NCBI GenBank assembly: GCA_016716335.1
Contig: JADJWN010000006.1
Coordinates: 124,001-188,000, forward strand
Direction of reading: 5' to 3'
DNA length: 64,000 bases
Source of the DNA: Saprospiraceae bacterium
Lineage (GTDB): Bacteria; Bacteroidota; Bacteroidia; Chitinophagales; Saprospiraceae
Under the pieces are notes generated by a model. It saw only the letters and a program-made list of their open reading frames with translations, did no database searches and was not told the origin of the DNA. Position 1 is the first letter of the stretch; every line of letters begins with the position of its first letter. A program made the position numbers and the translations under genes. This document shows, piece by piece, positions 18,198-28,400 of this stretch.

Positions 18198-19163
18198 TTA
18201 AGCCTGAACTTCAACTATCTGATATCTGCCCATACTGCTGTATTTTTCGATACGTTTTTCGATACGTTCGTCTGCTTTCATCTGGAGCAGCGGGGCGAGT
18301 TCTTTTTTGATATGTGATTTGAGGGTTTTGGCCATTTTTTCCGGGTCGGTATGCGCACCTCCGAGAGGCTCCTTGATGATTTCGTCAATCAGGCCGAATT
18401 CAAGCATATGATCGGCGGTGAGCTTCAGCACTTCGGCTGCCTCTTCCTTGTGATCCCAGCTGCGCCAAAGGATCGAGGAGCAGGATTCGGGAGATATCAC
18501 TGTGTACCAGGTGTTTTCGAGCATAAATACCCGGTCTCCCAATCCGATGCCCAAAGCTCCGCCAGAGGCGCCTTCACCGATGATGTAGCACAGGATGGGT
18601 ACCTTGAGCTGTGCCATTTCAAACAGATTGCGGGCTATGGCTTCTGCCTGTCCTCTTTCTTCCGCTTCTACACCGGGGAATGCTCCGGGCGTATCTATCA
18701 GACATATCACAGGCAGATTGAATCTTTCGGCGAGCTTCATAAGCCGGAGTGCCTTACGGTAGCCGTCGGGATTGGCCATACCGAAGTTGCGGTATTGTCG
18801 CATCTTGGTGTTTACCCCTTTCTGATGACCGAGTATGACGACGGATTGATTGTCGATTTTCGCCAGGCCTCCTATGATGGCTTTGTCATCCTTGAAGTAG
18901 CGGTCTCCGTGGAGCTCTGTAAATCTTTTGCAGATCTGATCTATGTAATATTTGGTGTAGGGCCGCTCGGGGTGTCTGGAAAGTTGTACACGCTGCCATC
19001 CGGTGAGATTGCTGTATATTTCCTTTTTGGTGGCAATGATCTTTTTTTCGAGTTCTTTGATGCTTTCAGAGACGTCGATTACGCCTTCTTCGCCTACTTG
19101 TCTGAGCTTATCTAATTGCTCATACAAGCTTTCGAGTGGTTTTTCAAAATCAAGAAATACCAT
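18198..19163 (-). CDS. accA: Acetyl-CoA carboxylase carboxyltransferase subunit alpha
   Basis: The 321-aa protein carries the N-terminal helical part (FEKPLESLYEQLDKLRQ) and the crotonase-like carboxyltransferase domain: HPERPYTKYYID, FTELHGDRYFKDD, FGMANPDGYRKALRLM, the CLIDTPGAFPGVEAEERGQ signature and GEGASGGALGIGLGDR oxyanion region. With AccD it transfers CO2 from biotin to acetyl-CoA to make malonyl-CoA for fatty acid synthesis. Length equals that of E. coli AccA. It is the first gene of the accA, DUF6913-like, dapA operon on the minus strand. Confidence 0.96.
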   Translation of the reverse strand: MVFLDFEKPLESLYEQLDKLRQVGEEGVIDVSESIKELEKKIIATKKEIYSNLTGWQRVQLSRHPERPYTKYYIDQICKRFTELHGDRYFKDDKAIIGGLAKIDNQSVVILGHQKGVNTKMRQYRNFGMANPDGYRKALRLMKLAERFNLPVICLIDTPGAFPGVEAEERGQAEAIARNLFEMAQLKVPILCYIIGEGASGGALGIGLGDRVFMLENTWYTVISPESCSSILWRSWDHKEEAAEVLKLTADHMLEFGLIDEIIKEPLGGAHTDPEKMAKTLKSHIKKELAPLLQMKADERIEKRIEKYSSMGRYQIVEVQA

Positions 19164-19287
19164 GGTGTATATTTTTTGGTTATCAGGAAGCGGGCACGAA
19201 GTTAGTAATTATCAATGGGTTAATGCGGGGAGCTTTGAAAAAATAATTTTTTATCACAAAATTATTTTTCAGATTAAATAAAGACTC

Positions 19288-19295
19288 TATATTTG
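19288..19295 (+). promoter_or_regulatory. -7 box upstream of the tRNA-Asp array
   Basis: TATATTTG matches TAnnTTTG and lies 33 bp before the first tRNA-Asp-like sequence. A T-rich stretch but no exact TTTG lies about 20 bp upstream. Confidence 0.35.
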
Positions 19296-19327
19296 CGTCG
19301 CTTTTTAACGAAGGGGCGAGGTATAAT

Positions 19328-19451
19328 GGTCTGGTAGTTTCCTGTTAAACGGAGTTTTCCGGGACGGACAGTCGGTTAGAATACATGCCTGTCATCTCGT
19401 AAGAATTTTACACTTCGTGAATAAAATTCAGACGAGACGGGTTCGAGTCCC
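19328..19451 (+). pseudogene. Disrupted tRNA-Asp-like sequence with a hairpin in place of the anticodon 3' half
   Basis: The sequence begins like the intact tRNA-Asp (GGTCTGGTAGTT, 19328-19339), is interrupted by 29 nt in the D arm (19340-19368), and resumes (CAGTCGGTTAGAATACATGC to CTGTCA, ending 19394, which corresponds to tRNA position 37). It then continues with a hairpin instead of the 3' strand of the anticodon stem and variable loop. TCTCGT (19395-19400) pairs with ACGAGA (19432-19437), with an inner stem GAATTTTA/TAAAATTC. The T arm (CGGGTTCGAGTCCC) follows, but the 3' acceptor strand is absent (TTAACGAGG instead). It cannot fold as a normal tRNA. Confidence 0.75.
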
Positions 19452-19510
19452 TTAACGAGGTAAGTAAATAGAAAGCTTCCATAACGTATGGAAGAATGCT
19501 AAAATAAAAT

Positions 19511-19584
19511 GGTCTGGTAGTTCAGTCGGTTAGAATACATGCCTGTCACGCATGGGGTCGCGGGTTCGAGTCCCGTCCAGACCG
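19511..19584 (+). tRNA. tRNA-Asp (GTC)
   Basis: A complete cloverleaf: acceptor GGTCTGG/CCAGACC with discriminator G, D arm with AGTCGGTTA loop, anticodon stem CATGC/GCATG with loop CTGTCAC (anticodon GTC), and T arm around TTCGAGT. The 3' CCA is not encoded. It is the only intact tRNA in the window, sits in an array of tRNA-Asp-derived fragments, and is followed 3 bp later by a terminator. Confidence 0.95.
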
Positions 19585-19587
19585 CAA

Positions 19588-19620
19588 AAGCTCAAAACGA
19601 ATGGTTTTGGGCTTTTTTTT
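19588..19620 (+). terminator. Terminator after tRNA-Asp
   Basis: AAGCTCAAAAC (19588-19598) pairs with GTTTTGGGCTT (19604-19614; one G.U), followed by a T run. Near-identical copies follow each of the three tRNA-like 3' halves, at about 20131-20164, 20670-20704 and 21211-21244. The last has CCC in place of CTC, which keeps pairing. Confidence 0.9.
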
Positions 19621-19757
19621 TGGGGAGGGGTTTGGGTATGATGCTGAAATAATTTTGAGGAGAGGTTGAAAAGGCATTAGATCGAGCACAGCATACAACA
19701 ACAGGATGTCGATCGGATAAAATTTACAAGAGGTTTATTTAAGGAAAAAGGGAAGCT

Positions 19758-20025
19758 ATGTATTACGTTTATATCATATACTCTTCAGAAACTGACCGAT
19801 ATTACAAAGGTATAACGCAGAATGTTGAGAAACGAGTTGCAGAACATAATAAAAGGGCTGTCGAGATACACCAAAGACAAGGGGCCTTGGGAGTTGGTGT
19901 ATTTGAAAGCTGCGGGAGATAAGTCGTCGGCGCTGATTGAAGAAAAGCGTCTGAAAAGATTGAACCGGCAATCCATCATTAAAATTGTTTCAGGAAATAG
20001 CGGAAATAATCAAGCGCAGGTGTAA
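19758..20025 (+). pseudogene. GIY-YIG nuclease, copy 1 (frameshifted)
   Basis: The same gene as the intact copy at 20300, starting at ATG 19758. It reads YVYIIYSSETDRYYKGITQ correctly and then shifts at an A run near 19852-19855 (AATAAAAGG instead of AATAAAGG). The remainder continues in the +1 frame to the TAA at 20025 with a slightly different tail. Other gene breaks in this window also fall in homopolymers, so the frameshift may be an artefact. Confidence 0.75.
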
Positions 20026-20043
20026 GGTAGGATTGTACATAGC

Positions 20044-20127
20044 ATACATGCCTGTCATCTCGTCAGCATTTTGAAAAATAAGATTTTCAAAATGCAGACG
20101 AGACGGGTTCGAGTCCCGTCCAGACCG
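20044..20127 (+). other. tRNA-Asp-derived hairpin + 3' half, copy 1
   Basis: ATACATGCCTGTCA (20044-20057) is followed by TCTCGTC (20058-20064) pairing with GACGAGA (20097-20103). Within it, an 11-bp inner stem CATTTTGAAAA/TTTTCAAAATG has a short loop. Then comes the tRNA-Asp T arm and 3' acceptor strand up to the discriminator (20104-20127). No 5' acceptor strand is present upstream, so it is not a working tRNA. A terminator follows. Confidence 0.8.
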
Positions 20128-20299
20128 CAAAAGCTCAAAACGAATGGTTTTGGGCTTTTTTTTTGGGAGGGGTTTGGGTATGATGCTTAAACAATTTTGA
20201 AGAGAGGTAGAAAAGACATTGGAATGAGCACATCATACAACAACAGGATGTCGATCGGATAAAATTTACAAGAGGTTCATTTATGGAAAAAGGGAAGCT

Positions 20300-20566
20300 A
20301 TGTATTACGTTTATATCATATACTCTTCAGGAACTGACCGATATTACAAAGGTATAACGCAGAATGTTGAGAAACGAGTTGCAGAACATAATAAAGGGCT
20401 GTCGAGATACACCAAAGACAAGGGGCCTTGGGAGTTGGTGTATTCGAAAGCTGCGGGAGATAAGTCGTCGGCGCTGATTGAAGAAAAGCGTCTGAAAAGA
20501 TTGAACCGGCAATCCATCATTAAACTTATGACAGAAAGTAGCGAAAATAATCAAGCGCAGGTGTAA
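20300..20566 (+). CDS. Small GIY-YIG nuclease (intact copy 2)
   Basis: An 88-aa single-domain GIY-YIG protein of the YhbQ/UvrC-N type. The first strand YVYIIYS and the YYKGIT segment correspond to the GIY and YIG motifs. They are followed by the conserved arginine (VEKRVAEHN), the HNKGLSRYT segment, and a helix with the metal-binding glutamate (ALIEEKRLKRLNR). The start is ATG 20300, preceded by AAAAAGGGAAGCT as ribosome binding site. This is the only one of three copies with an open frame. Stand-alone proteins of this size are common in Bacteroidota and their role is unproven; this one lies between tRNA-Asp fragments, hinting at action on tRNA genes or on the repeated hairpins. Confidence 0.9.
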   Translation: MYYVYIIYSSGTDRYYKGITQNVEKRVAEHNKGLSRYTKDKGPWELVYSKAAGDKSSALIEEKRLKRLNRQSIIKLMTESSENNQAQV

Positions 20567-20584
20567 GGTAGGATTGTACATAGC

Positions 20585-20668
20585 ATACATGCCTGTCATC
20601 TCGTCAGCATTTTGAAAAATAAGATTTTCAAAATGCAGACGAGACGGGTTCGAGTCCCGTCCAGACCG
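20585..20668 (+). other. tRNA-Asp-derived hairpin + 3' half, copy 2
   Basis: Sequence identical in layout to the copy at 20044: 14-mer of the anticodon arm, TCTCGTC/GACGAGA outer stem with the 11-bp inner stem, T arm and acceptor 3' strand. A terminator with the AAGCTCAAAAC stem follows after 2 bp. Confidence 0.8.
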
Positions 20669-20838
20669 CAAAGCTCAAAACGAATGGTTTTGGGCTTTTT
20701 TTTTGGGAGGGGTTTGGGTATGATGCTTAAACAATTTTGAAGAGAGGTAGAAAAGACATTGGAATGAGCACATCATACAACAACAGGATGTCGATCGGAT
20801 AAAATTTACAAGAGGTTCATTTATGGAAAAGGGAAGCT

Positions 20839-21118
20839 ATGTATTACGTTTTATATCATATACTCTTCAGAAACTGACCGATATTACAAAGGTATAACGC
20901 AGAATGTTGAGAAACGAGTTGCAGAACATAATAAAGGGCTGTCGAGATACACCAAAGACAAGGGGCCTTGGGAGTTGGTGTATTTGAAAGCTGCGGGAGA
21001 TAAGTCGTCGGCGCTGATTGAAGAAAAGCGTCTGAAAAGATTGAACCGGCAATCCATCATTAAACTTATGACAGAAAATAGCGAAAATAATCAAGGCAAG
21101 TGTAGGGTTGGATTGTAA
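20839..21118 (+). pseudogene. GIY-YIG nuclease, copy 3 (frameshifted)
   Basis: ATG 20839 begins MYYV, then an extra T (GTTTTATATC instead of GTTTATATC) shifts the frame at codon 5. The remaining sequence matches copies 1 and 2 nearly base for base to ENNQ. The end also differs (CAAGGCAAGTG), so the restored frame would run on to the TAA at 21116-21118. Confidence 0.75.
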
Positions 21119-21123
21119 ATAGC

Positions 21124-21207
21124 ATACATGCCTGTCATCTCGTCAGCATTTTGAAAAATAAGATTTTCAAAATGCAGACGAGACGGGTTCGAGTCCCGTC
21201 CAGACCG
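21124..21207 (+). other. tRNA-Asp-derived hairpin + 3' half, copy 3
   Basis: Same layout as the copies at 20044 and 20585. It is followed by a terminator (AAGCCCAAAAC/GTTTTGGGCTT) and then by the last ATACATGCCTGTCA remnant at 21247-21260. Confidence 0.8.
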
Positions 21208-21331
21208 CAAAAGCCCAAAACGAATGGTTTTGGGCTTTTTTTTTGAATACATGCCTGTCATATCTACAGTGCTCCACAAACAAATTTTTTTAAATATACC
21301 GAATATTACTGCCCGTGGCCAGTCTTTGTCT

Positions 21332-22096
21332 TTATACAAAAGTGACTGTCCTGCTGTCGTTAAGGAAGGGCAATTTTTTTCTGTAAGCATACATGACCTC
21401 AATGTCCGGCGTGAAGGTAGCGATAGCTTCTTCTGAACCCATATCGATGAGGACTCTGCCGGAAAAATCTACGACTAATGACTGTCCCGGATATTCATAG
21501 CCCAGGGCATCTTTTCCCACCCGGTTGACGCCGATGGTATAGCATTGGTTTTCGATCGCTCTTGCGATCAGCAGGCTGCGCCAGTGATCAATCCGGCTGA
21601 CCGGCCAGTTGGCCACACATATAAGAATATCATATCGGGAATGATTGTGAGTGATATAGGGAAAGCGCAGGTCATAACAGATGACGGGGCGGATTTTCAG
21701 GGATTGGAAATTGAAATCTGAGTACGTTCTGCCCGGCGTGTAGTGAATGGATTCACCGGCGGGACCGAACAGATGGACTTTGCTGTATTGGTATTGAAGG
21801 CCATGGGAATTGACGCATATGAAGTCATTGAAGTATGCCTGACCTTTTGATAATGGAATGGAGCCACAAAATGCAGTACTGTATTCAGCAGCCATAGCAG
21901 TCAGCGTCTGGACAGTAAGCCCGTCTTCGGGTTCTGCATGACATTCAGGTTGCATGGTGTAGCCTGTATTGAACATTTCGGGCAATACCCATAAGTCTGA
22001 TCTTTCGGAAGTATTTCTTAGCCTGCTTTCAATTTTGGCAAGGTTGGCCCCGGTATCCTGCCAGCATACATCCATCTGAAATAAAGTGATTCGCAT
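21332..22096 (-). CDS. Nitrilase-superfamily amidohydrolase (omega-amidase-like)
   Basis: This 254-aa protein shows the three nitrilase catalytic residues in order: glutamate in LWVLPEMFNTGYTM (about 37-50), lysine in YSKVHLFGPAGE (about 108-119), and cysteine in RPVICYDLRFPYI (about 140-152). The following ICVANWPVSRIDHWRSLL and ARAIENQCYTIGVNRVG segments fit the YafV/omega-amidase (Nit2-like) branch, which hydrolyses alpha-keto acid amides such as 2-oxoglutaramate in metabolite repair. It is cytoplasmic, with no signal peptide. It is transcribed toward the tRNA array and its stop lies 71 bp from the end of that array. Confidence 0.88.
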   Translation of the reverse strand: MRITLFQMDVCWQDTGANLAKIESRLRNTSERSDLWVLPEMFNTGYTMQPECHAEPEDGLTVQTLTAMAAEYSTAFCGSIPLSKGQAYFNDFICVNSHGLQYQYSKVHLFGPAGESIHYTPGRTYSDFNFQSLKIRPVICYDLRFPYITHNHSRYDILICVANWPVSRIDHWRSLLIARAIENQCYTIGVNRVGKDALGYEYPGQSLVVDFSGRVLIDMGSEEAIATFTPDIEVMYAYRKKLPFLNDSRTVTFV

Positions 22097-22285
22097 GGTT
22101 AAAAGTGTTCGGTGATATCCTTAAAGTGTAATAAGCAGGTAATTGTTTGAGAATGGGATAAGATTTTAAGAGAAGCCGGTCGTTTTTGATATATGAAAAA
22201 TATCATTGTATATCAGATACATAAGCATTAAAATAATACTATATGTTTAAAAAATAGGTTTGCAATTAAAAATATATAATAAAAA

Positions 22286-22317
22286 TTTGTAATATATAAA
22301 AACACGATTTATCTTTG
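22286..22317 (+). promoter_or_regulatory. Promoter of the 3755-aa secreted protein gene
   Basis: TTTG (22286-22289), 20 nt, then TATCTTTG (22310-22317): a full match to the Bacteroidota -33/-7 promoter. Predicted leader about 80 nt to ATG 22404. Confidence 0.7.
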
Positions 22318-22403
22318 TGCTTTGATGTGCAGGATCGCATCAAATCTCCCTTCCCACAGGCAGTAATTAATATTGGATTCTCAAAGTATAAAACTTATTA
22401 ATT

Positions 22404-25400
22404 ATGTCTGACTTTACATTTGACAAGAAAAATTATTTTGGTAAGGGTGCGGAAGGCTGGTTGCTGGCTATCGGCATCACTTTACTTTCCATCGGCTTCA
22501 ATAGCACTGAAGCAGTTGCTCAAACCGACAGGTATGTCTCCACCACCGGTGTGAATGCCGGAGATTGCTCGGATCCTATGAATCCCTGTCTTACCATACA
22601 GTATGCCATCAGTCAGTCTTTAGCAGGTGACAATGTGCATGTGGGTGCGGGCACCTATAATGAAAATCTGAGTGTGGACAGGTCATTATCTTTTTTTGGA
22701 GGAGGTATGGCTAATGTGATTGGCAGTGATGTATCACCTGGAACCTTCCATATTTTACCCGCTATCAATAATGTGTTAATAGATGGATTTATAATTGTTG
22801 GGTTTGATTCTCCCAACCCTGCAATAGAGAGAGCAGCTATTTACCTGCAAGGGAATCACACCAATATCACTATCCAGAATAATACTGTCACTGCAGCAGG
22901 GGAAGCCGGATATCTTGAAGAATTTGGTGCTATGAATGTCAATGTCACAATTTCAAACAATATATTTAACGGTCAGACTTTTGTAGGGCCGATGCCTGCG
23001 GGTTGTGGATTTTCGATGCAATTTACCCTGCATAATGTACCGAGGCAACTGGTAGTTGTAAGTAATAACTCTTCCAATGTTATTTTTACCAACAACATTA
23101 TTTCCGGAACCACCGGTGGTCCGAGTACAGAACCGGGTTGTACAGTAACTGGGCAAGGCAATAATCTGGTCACCATCGATGCGACCAATGTCACCATCTC
23201 CGGCAATACTTTCAACGGTACCATGTACGGGAGTTCTTCCATGCTGAGGGCAAGAGGTACACAGGTCAGTGTATCAGGAAACACTTTTGATGGAAGTAAT
23301 CTGAATGGGTCAACTTATTACATCTTTTTTGACAATGATGCCTTGGCAGGAGGGACACCATCCACTGTAGCAGGGGTTGTAGGTGCCAACACTTTTCTGC
23401 CCGCTGCTGCGCATGTCACTTCAGGTACCAACTTTTTGGTTATAAGTTGCACCGGGCCAATTCTGAATACGAGTATCAACGGATTTGTATCCAATGAAAC
23501 CGGCAATGATGGAATCAATGATACCGTAAGTTATTCTGTGTGCAATGTTCCATTGAATATACTTTTCAATTCCTTTACTGATGTTTTTTCACCTGCATTA
23601 CCCAATGTGCGGGTTTATCAGATCAGAGAAACCAGTAATCTTACGGTTCCATTCTGTAATAACTGCTCTGCAGTACCTTCTGCATTCACCGGAGCTACCG
23701 GTACAGCCGCATTGATCAATCCCGCATTACCGGGTACTTTAACTTTTAAGTTTTTTGCCTTTTCAGATGCCAATGGCAATACGACCTATGAGACATCGGA
23801 ATGCCGGGGAGATACGGTGGTATATATTATAACGGTGAATCCGATTCCGCAACTGACGGCCCAGACGCCATCTATCTGTCCATCGCAGAATCCTTTTAAT
23901 CTTACAAGTCTTCAATCTTCAATTACCTCTGCCACAGGTACGTTTACCTATTCAATTGGAGGTAGTCCGATTATGAATCCTGCAGCTTTCAATGCAAATA
24001 ATGGTGATGTAGTGAATGTCACTTTCACAGATGCAAACGGATGTACCAATACAACTACAATCACATTCACTTTATTGAATGCTCCTCCGGTAAGTATTCT
24101 TCCATTTGCGGGCAATCCTTTTACTCAGGTATGTGTAGGAAGGGAAGCCAGATTTCTGGCCTCTGCTACGGCAGCAGGACCACCGGCAGTACAAAGTTAT
24201 ATGTGGACATTTTCAGGTTCTCCTGTATTGAATAATTACGGACAAACTGCAGTGGATGGCACCCGAAGAAACAGAGGTGCAATCTATAACAATGCAGCTA
24301 TTGGTCCTCAGACTGTCAATCTTACGGTAATCTATACAAACGGATGCAGTGTAACCGCTCCTCAGCATACCATCAATGTGCTGCCGCTTCCTGTTCTGAC
24401 AGCTCAGACCCCGGCTATCTGCATCAATGAAAATCCCTTTGACCTTACAAGTCTGGAAGCATCAATCACCTCTGCAACGGGTACATTCAGCTATTCATTT
24501 GGTGGAAGTCCTGTGGCAGACCCAACCATGTTTACAGCCGCCAACGGAGATGTCGTGGATGTTAACTTTACAGATAGTAACGGATGTTCCAATACTACAA
24601 CCATCACATTTACGGTGAATCCATTACCGGTGCTAACCGCCCAGACGCCATCTATCTGTCCATCGGAAAATCCTTTTGATCTGACAAGCCTGGAATCTTC
24701 AATCACAAGTGCAACCGGGTCATTTGCCTATGAATTTGGAGGTAACCCTGTCATGGATCCGACTGCATTTACTGCTGCAGATGGCAATGTGGTAAATGTA
24801 ACTTTCACGGATGGCAACGGATGTTCAAGTACAACTACCATCACATTTACTTTATTGGATGCTCCTGCAGTAACCATTCTGCCATTTATGGGTAATCCTT
24901 TTACTCAGGTATGTGTAGGAGTGGAAGCCAGATTTTTAGCTTCTGCCACAGCGGCAGGACCACCGGCGGTACAAAGTTATATGTGGACATTTTCGGGTTC
25001 TCCTGTATTGAATAATTACGGACAAACTGCAGTGGATGGCACCCGAAGAAACAGAGGTGCAATCTATAACAATGCAGCTGTTGGTCCTCAGACTGTCAAT
25101 CTTACGGTAATCTATACAAACGGATGCAGTGTAACCGCTCCTCAGCATACCATCAATGTGCTGCCGCTTCCTGTTCTGACAGCTCAGACCCCGGCTATCT
25201 GCATCAATGAAAATCCCTTTGACCTTACAAGTCTGGAAGCATCAATCACCTCTGCAACGGGTACATTCAGCTATTCATTCGGTGGAAGTCCTGTGGCAGA
25301 CCCAACCATGTTTACAGCCGCCAACGGAGATGTCGTGGATGTTAACTTTACCGATGGAAACGGATGTTCCAATACTACAACCATCACATTTACGGTGAAT

Positions 25401-28400
25401 CCATTACCGGTGCTTACCGCCCAGACACCGTCCATCTGTCCATCGGATAATCCTTTTGATTTGACGAGCCTGGAATCTTCAATCACAAGTGCAACCGGGA
25501 CATTTGCCTATGAGTTTGGTGGCAATCCTGTCATGGATCCCACTGCATTTACTGCTGCGGATGGCAATGTGGTAAATGTAACTTTCACGGATGGCAACGG
25601 ATGTTCAAGTACAACTACCATCACATTTACTTTGCTGCCTGAACCTCCTGTAACTATCCTGCCTTTTATGGGTAATCCTTTTACCCGGGTATGTGTGGGA
25701 GTTGAAGCCAGATTTCTGGCTTCACCAACAGCAGCGGGACCACCGGCGGTACAAAGTTATATGTGGACATTTTCGGGTTCTCCTACCTTGGGTAATTATG
25801 GGCAAACTGCCGGAGATGGCACCCGAAGAAACAGAGGTGCAATCTATAACAATGCCGCTGTCGGCCCTCAGACTGTCAATCTGACGGTAATATATGCCAA
25901 CGGATGTACGAGCACAGCGCCGACACATACAATAATAGTTAATCCACTGCCGATAGTGACCTGTCCTGCCGATACTATAGTGTGTGAAGATGCAGGAAAT
26001 ATAGATTTAACTACTTTGGTACCTGCCGCTTCTCCTGCAGGCGGTACATTTGCCGGTACCTACGTTATATCCGGAAACCTTTTCAATACTTCTTCCGCAG
26101 GAGTAGGAACTCATGCAGTAAGATACAGATATACAGATATCAATGGTTGTGTGGATTCATGTGCATTTAACATTATAGTATATGACATCCCATCTGCTCC
26201 TCAACTCAATAAAGTCCCGAATGTAACCTTTGCCTGTACGGGTGATATTTTGAGTGCAGTGGTACTCACGCCGGGTACAGGCGGCAGTGGCAGCTGTGAG
26301 GATCAGTACAGATTTTCCACAGATAATGGTATGACCTGGAGCAGCTGGTCAACGACAATACCGTCCTTCAGTGCCGTGACCGGTGTCAACATTATAGAGG
26401 CCAGAAGATTCTGCAATACCAACCGATGTCCGAGTGATATTACTTCAATATCCTGGAATGTAAATGCGCCGATTACGGCAGTAAATATAAGTGTTGTCCC
26501 GGCAGGTGATGTATGTCTTGGAGCTACCGGAGTACAATATACAGCAAATGTAACGGGTGGTACCGGACCATTCACTTATGCATGGTGTGCCTACAACAGT
26601 GGAGATGGCAGTGGCACCTGCTTTGGTGGATTCAGTCCGGGTGGAAGTAATCCAATACATACAAGAAACTGGACAGCCACCACCGGGCCCAAGTCCGTAG
26701 GAGTCACAGTGAGTCAGGAGGGCTGTCCGAATGCGACTGCACTGTACAGTTTCAATGTTGTGGGAGATCCTGTCAGACCATCTCTGGCAACTGCGAGCCC
26801 GACGACTTCCTATGCTTGTCGTGGAGCAAATGTAAGTGCAACATTCAATGCGGGTACCGGTGGTACCGGAAGTTGTACAGATGAGTACAGATTCTCCACC
26901 GATAATGGTGCAACGTGGAGTGCCTATGTGCCCGGTAGTATGATAACCATGGGTGCACAGACTGTGCTGATACAGACCCGCAGAGTATGTGACGGCCTGG
27001 GATGCGACGGTGCCGGGGAGGTGTTTGCTACCGTGGTCAGCTGGACATCAAGTGCATTGCCCACTCCTTCCATAGTACCTGATCCGGCGGAAGTATGTGC
27101 CGGAGTGGATCTGCAGCTGGATGGAAATCCATCCGGTGGTACGGGAACTTACGACACCCATTTGTGGACAGGACCCGGTGCGGCATTTGTTGAACCAGAT
27201 AATGAGCAGGTGACAGTGTTTAATACATCGGCAGCAGGTGTTTATGACCTGACATATACTGTAACAGATAATAATGGATGTATTGGAACAGATGCCATAC
27301 AGATTACTGTATTTCCACTCCCCACAGTGACCTGTCCTGCAGATACAATTGTGTGTGAAGATGCGGACCGAATAGATTTGACTACTTTAGTGCCCGCTGC
27401 CAATCCTGCGGGAGGAACATTCATCGGCTTGAATGTCAGTGGCGGATTTTTTGATGTGGATGGAGCTGGTGTAGGAAGCTATGAGATTATTTATGAGTAT
27501 GAAGATATCAATGGATGTACTAATACGTGTACCTTTAATATTACGGTGTTTGATATCCCATCTGCTCCGCAACTCAATAAAGTACCGAATGTAACCTTTG
27601 CCTGTACAGGTGACCTGTTGAGTGCAGTGGTAATCACGCCGGGTACAGGTGGCAGTGGCAGCTGTGAGGATCAATACAGATTTTCCACAGACAATGGTAT
27701 GACGTGGAGCAGCTGGTCCGCGACAATACCGTCCTTCAGTGCCGTGGCCGGTGTCAACATTATAGAGGCCAGAAGATTCTGCAATACCAACCGATGTCCG
27801 AGTGATATTACCTCAATATCCTGGAATGTAAATGCGCCGATTACGGCAGTAAATATAAGTGTGGCCCCGACAGGTGATGTATGTCTGGGAGCTACCGGAG
27901 TACAATATACAGCCAATGTAACGGGTGGTACCGGACCATTCACTTATGCCTGGTGTGCCTATGACAGCGGAGATGGCAGTGGCACTTGCTTTGGTGGATT
28001 CAGTCCGGGTGGAAGTAATCCAATTCAGACAAGAAACTGGGTAGCCACCACCGGGCCCAAGTCCGTAGGTGTCACTGTGAGTCAGGAGGGCTGTCCGAAT
28101 GCAACTGCTCTGTACAGTTTCAATGTAGTGGCAGATCCTGTCAGACCATCCTTAGCAACTGCGAGCCCTACGACTTCCTATGCATGTCGTGGAGCAAATG
28201 TAAGTGCAACATTCAATGCGGGTACCGGTGGTACCGGAAGTTGTACAGATGAGTACAGATTCTCCACCGATAATGGTGCAACTTGGAGTGCCTACGTCCC
28301 CGGTAGTATGATTACTATGGGTACACAGACTGTGCTGATACAGACCCGAAGAGTGTGTGATGGTCCAGGATGTGACGGTGCGGGAGAGAATTTGAGACCG

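Larger units (their letters stand above)
19623..21244 (+). repeat. Three tandem ~540-bp tRNA/GIY-YIG modules
   Basis: Units run 19623-20164, 20165-20704 and 20705-21244 (542, 540, 540 bp) and are nearly identical. Each consists of a GGGAGGGGTTTGGGTATGAT leader of about 130 bp, a small GIY-YIG nuclease gene, the 14-mer ATACATGCCTGTCA copied from the tRNA-Asp anticodon arm, a long hairpin, the T arm plus 3' acceptor strand of tRNA-Asp, and a terminator. After the last unit another GAATACATGCCTGTCA (21245-21260) remains, so the array is bounded on both sides by this tRNA segment. The segment occurs six times: 19381, 19535, 20044, 20585, 21124 and 21247. Confidence 0.9.

Noticed and set aside
20044..21207. 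Split tRNA-Asp halves or functional tRNAs
   Set aside because: The 5' acceptor strand is absent in each copy and the 3' anticodon strand is replaced by the hairpin; joining with any 5' half would not restore the tRNA.
19328..21260. Group I intron with homing endonuclease in tRNA-Asp
   Set aside because: The nuclease is of the short YhbQ-like type outside the tRNA copy, and the inserted hairpin (about 45 nt) is far too short for a group I core.
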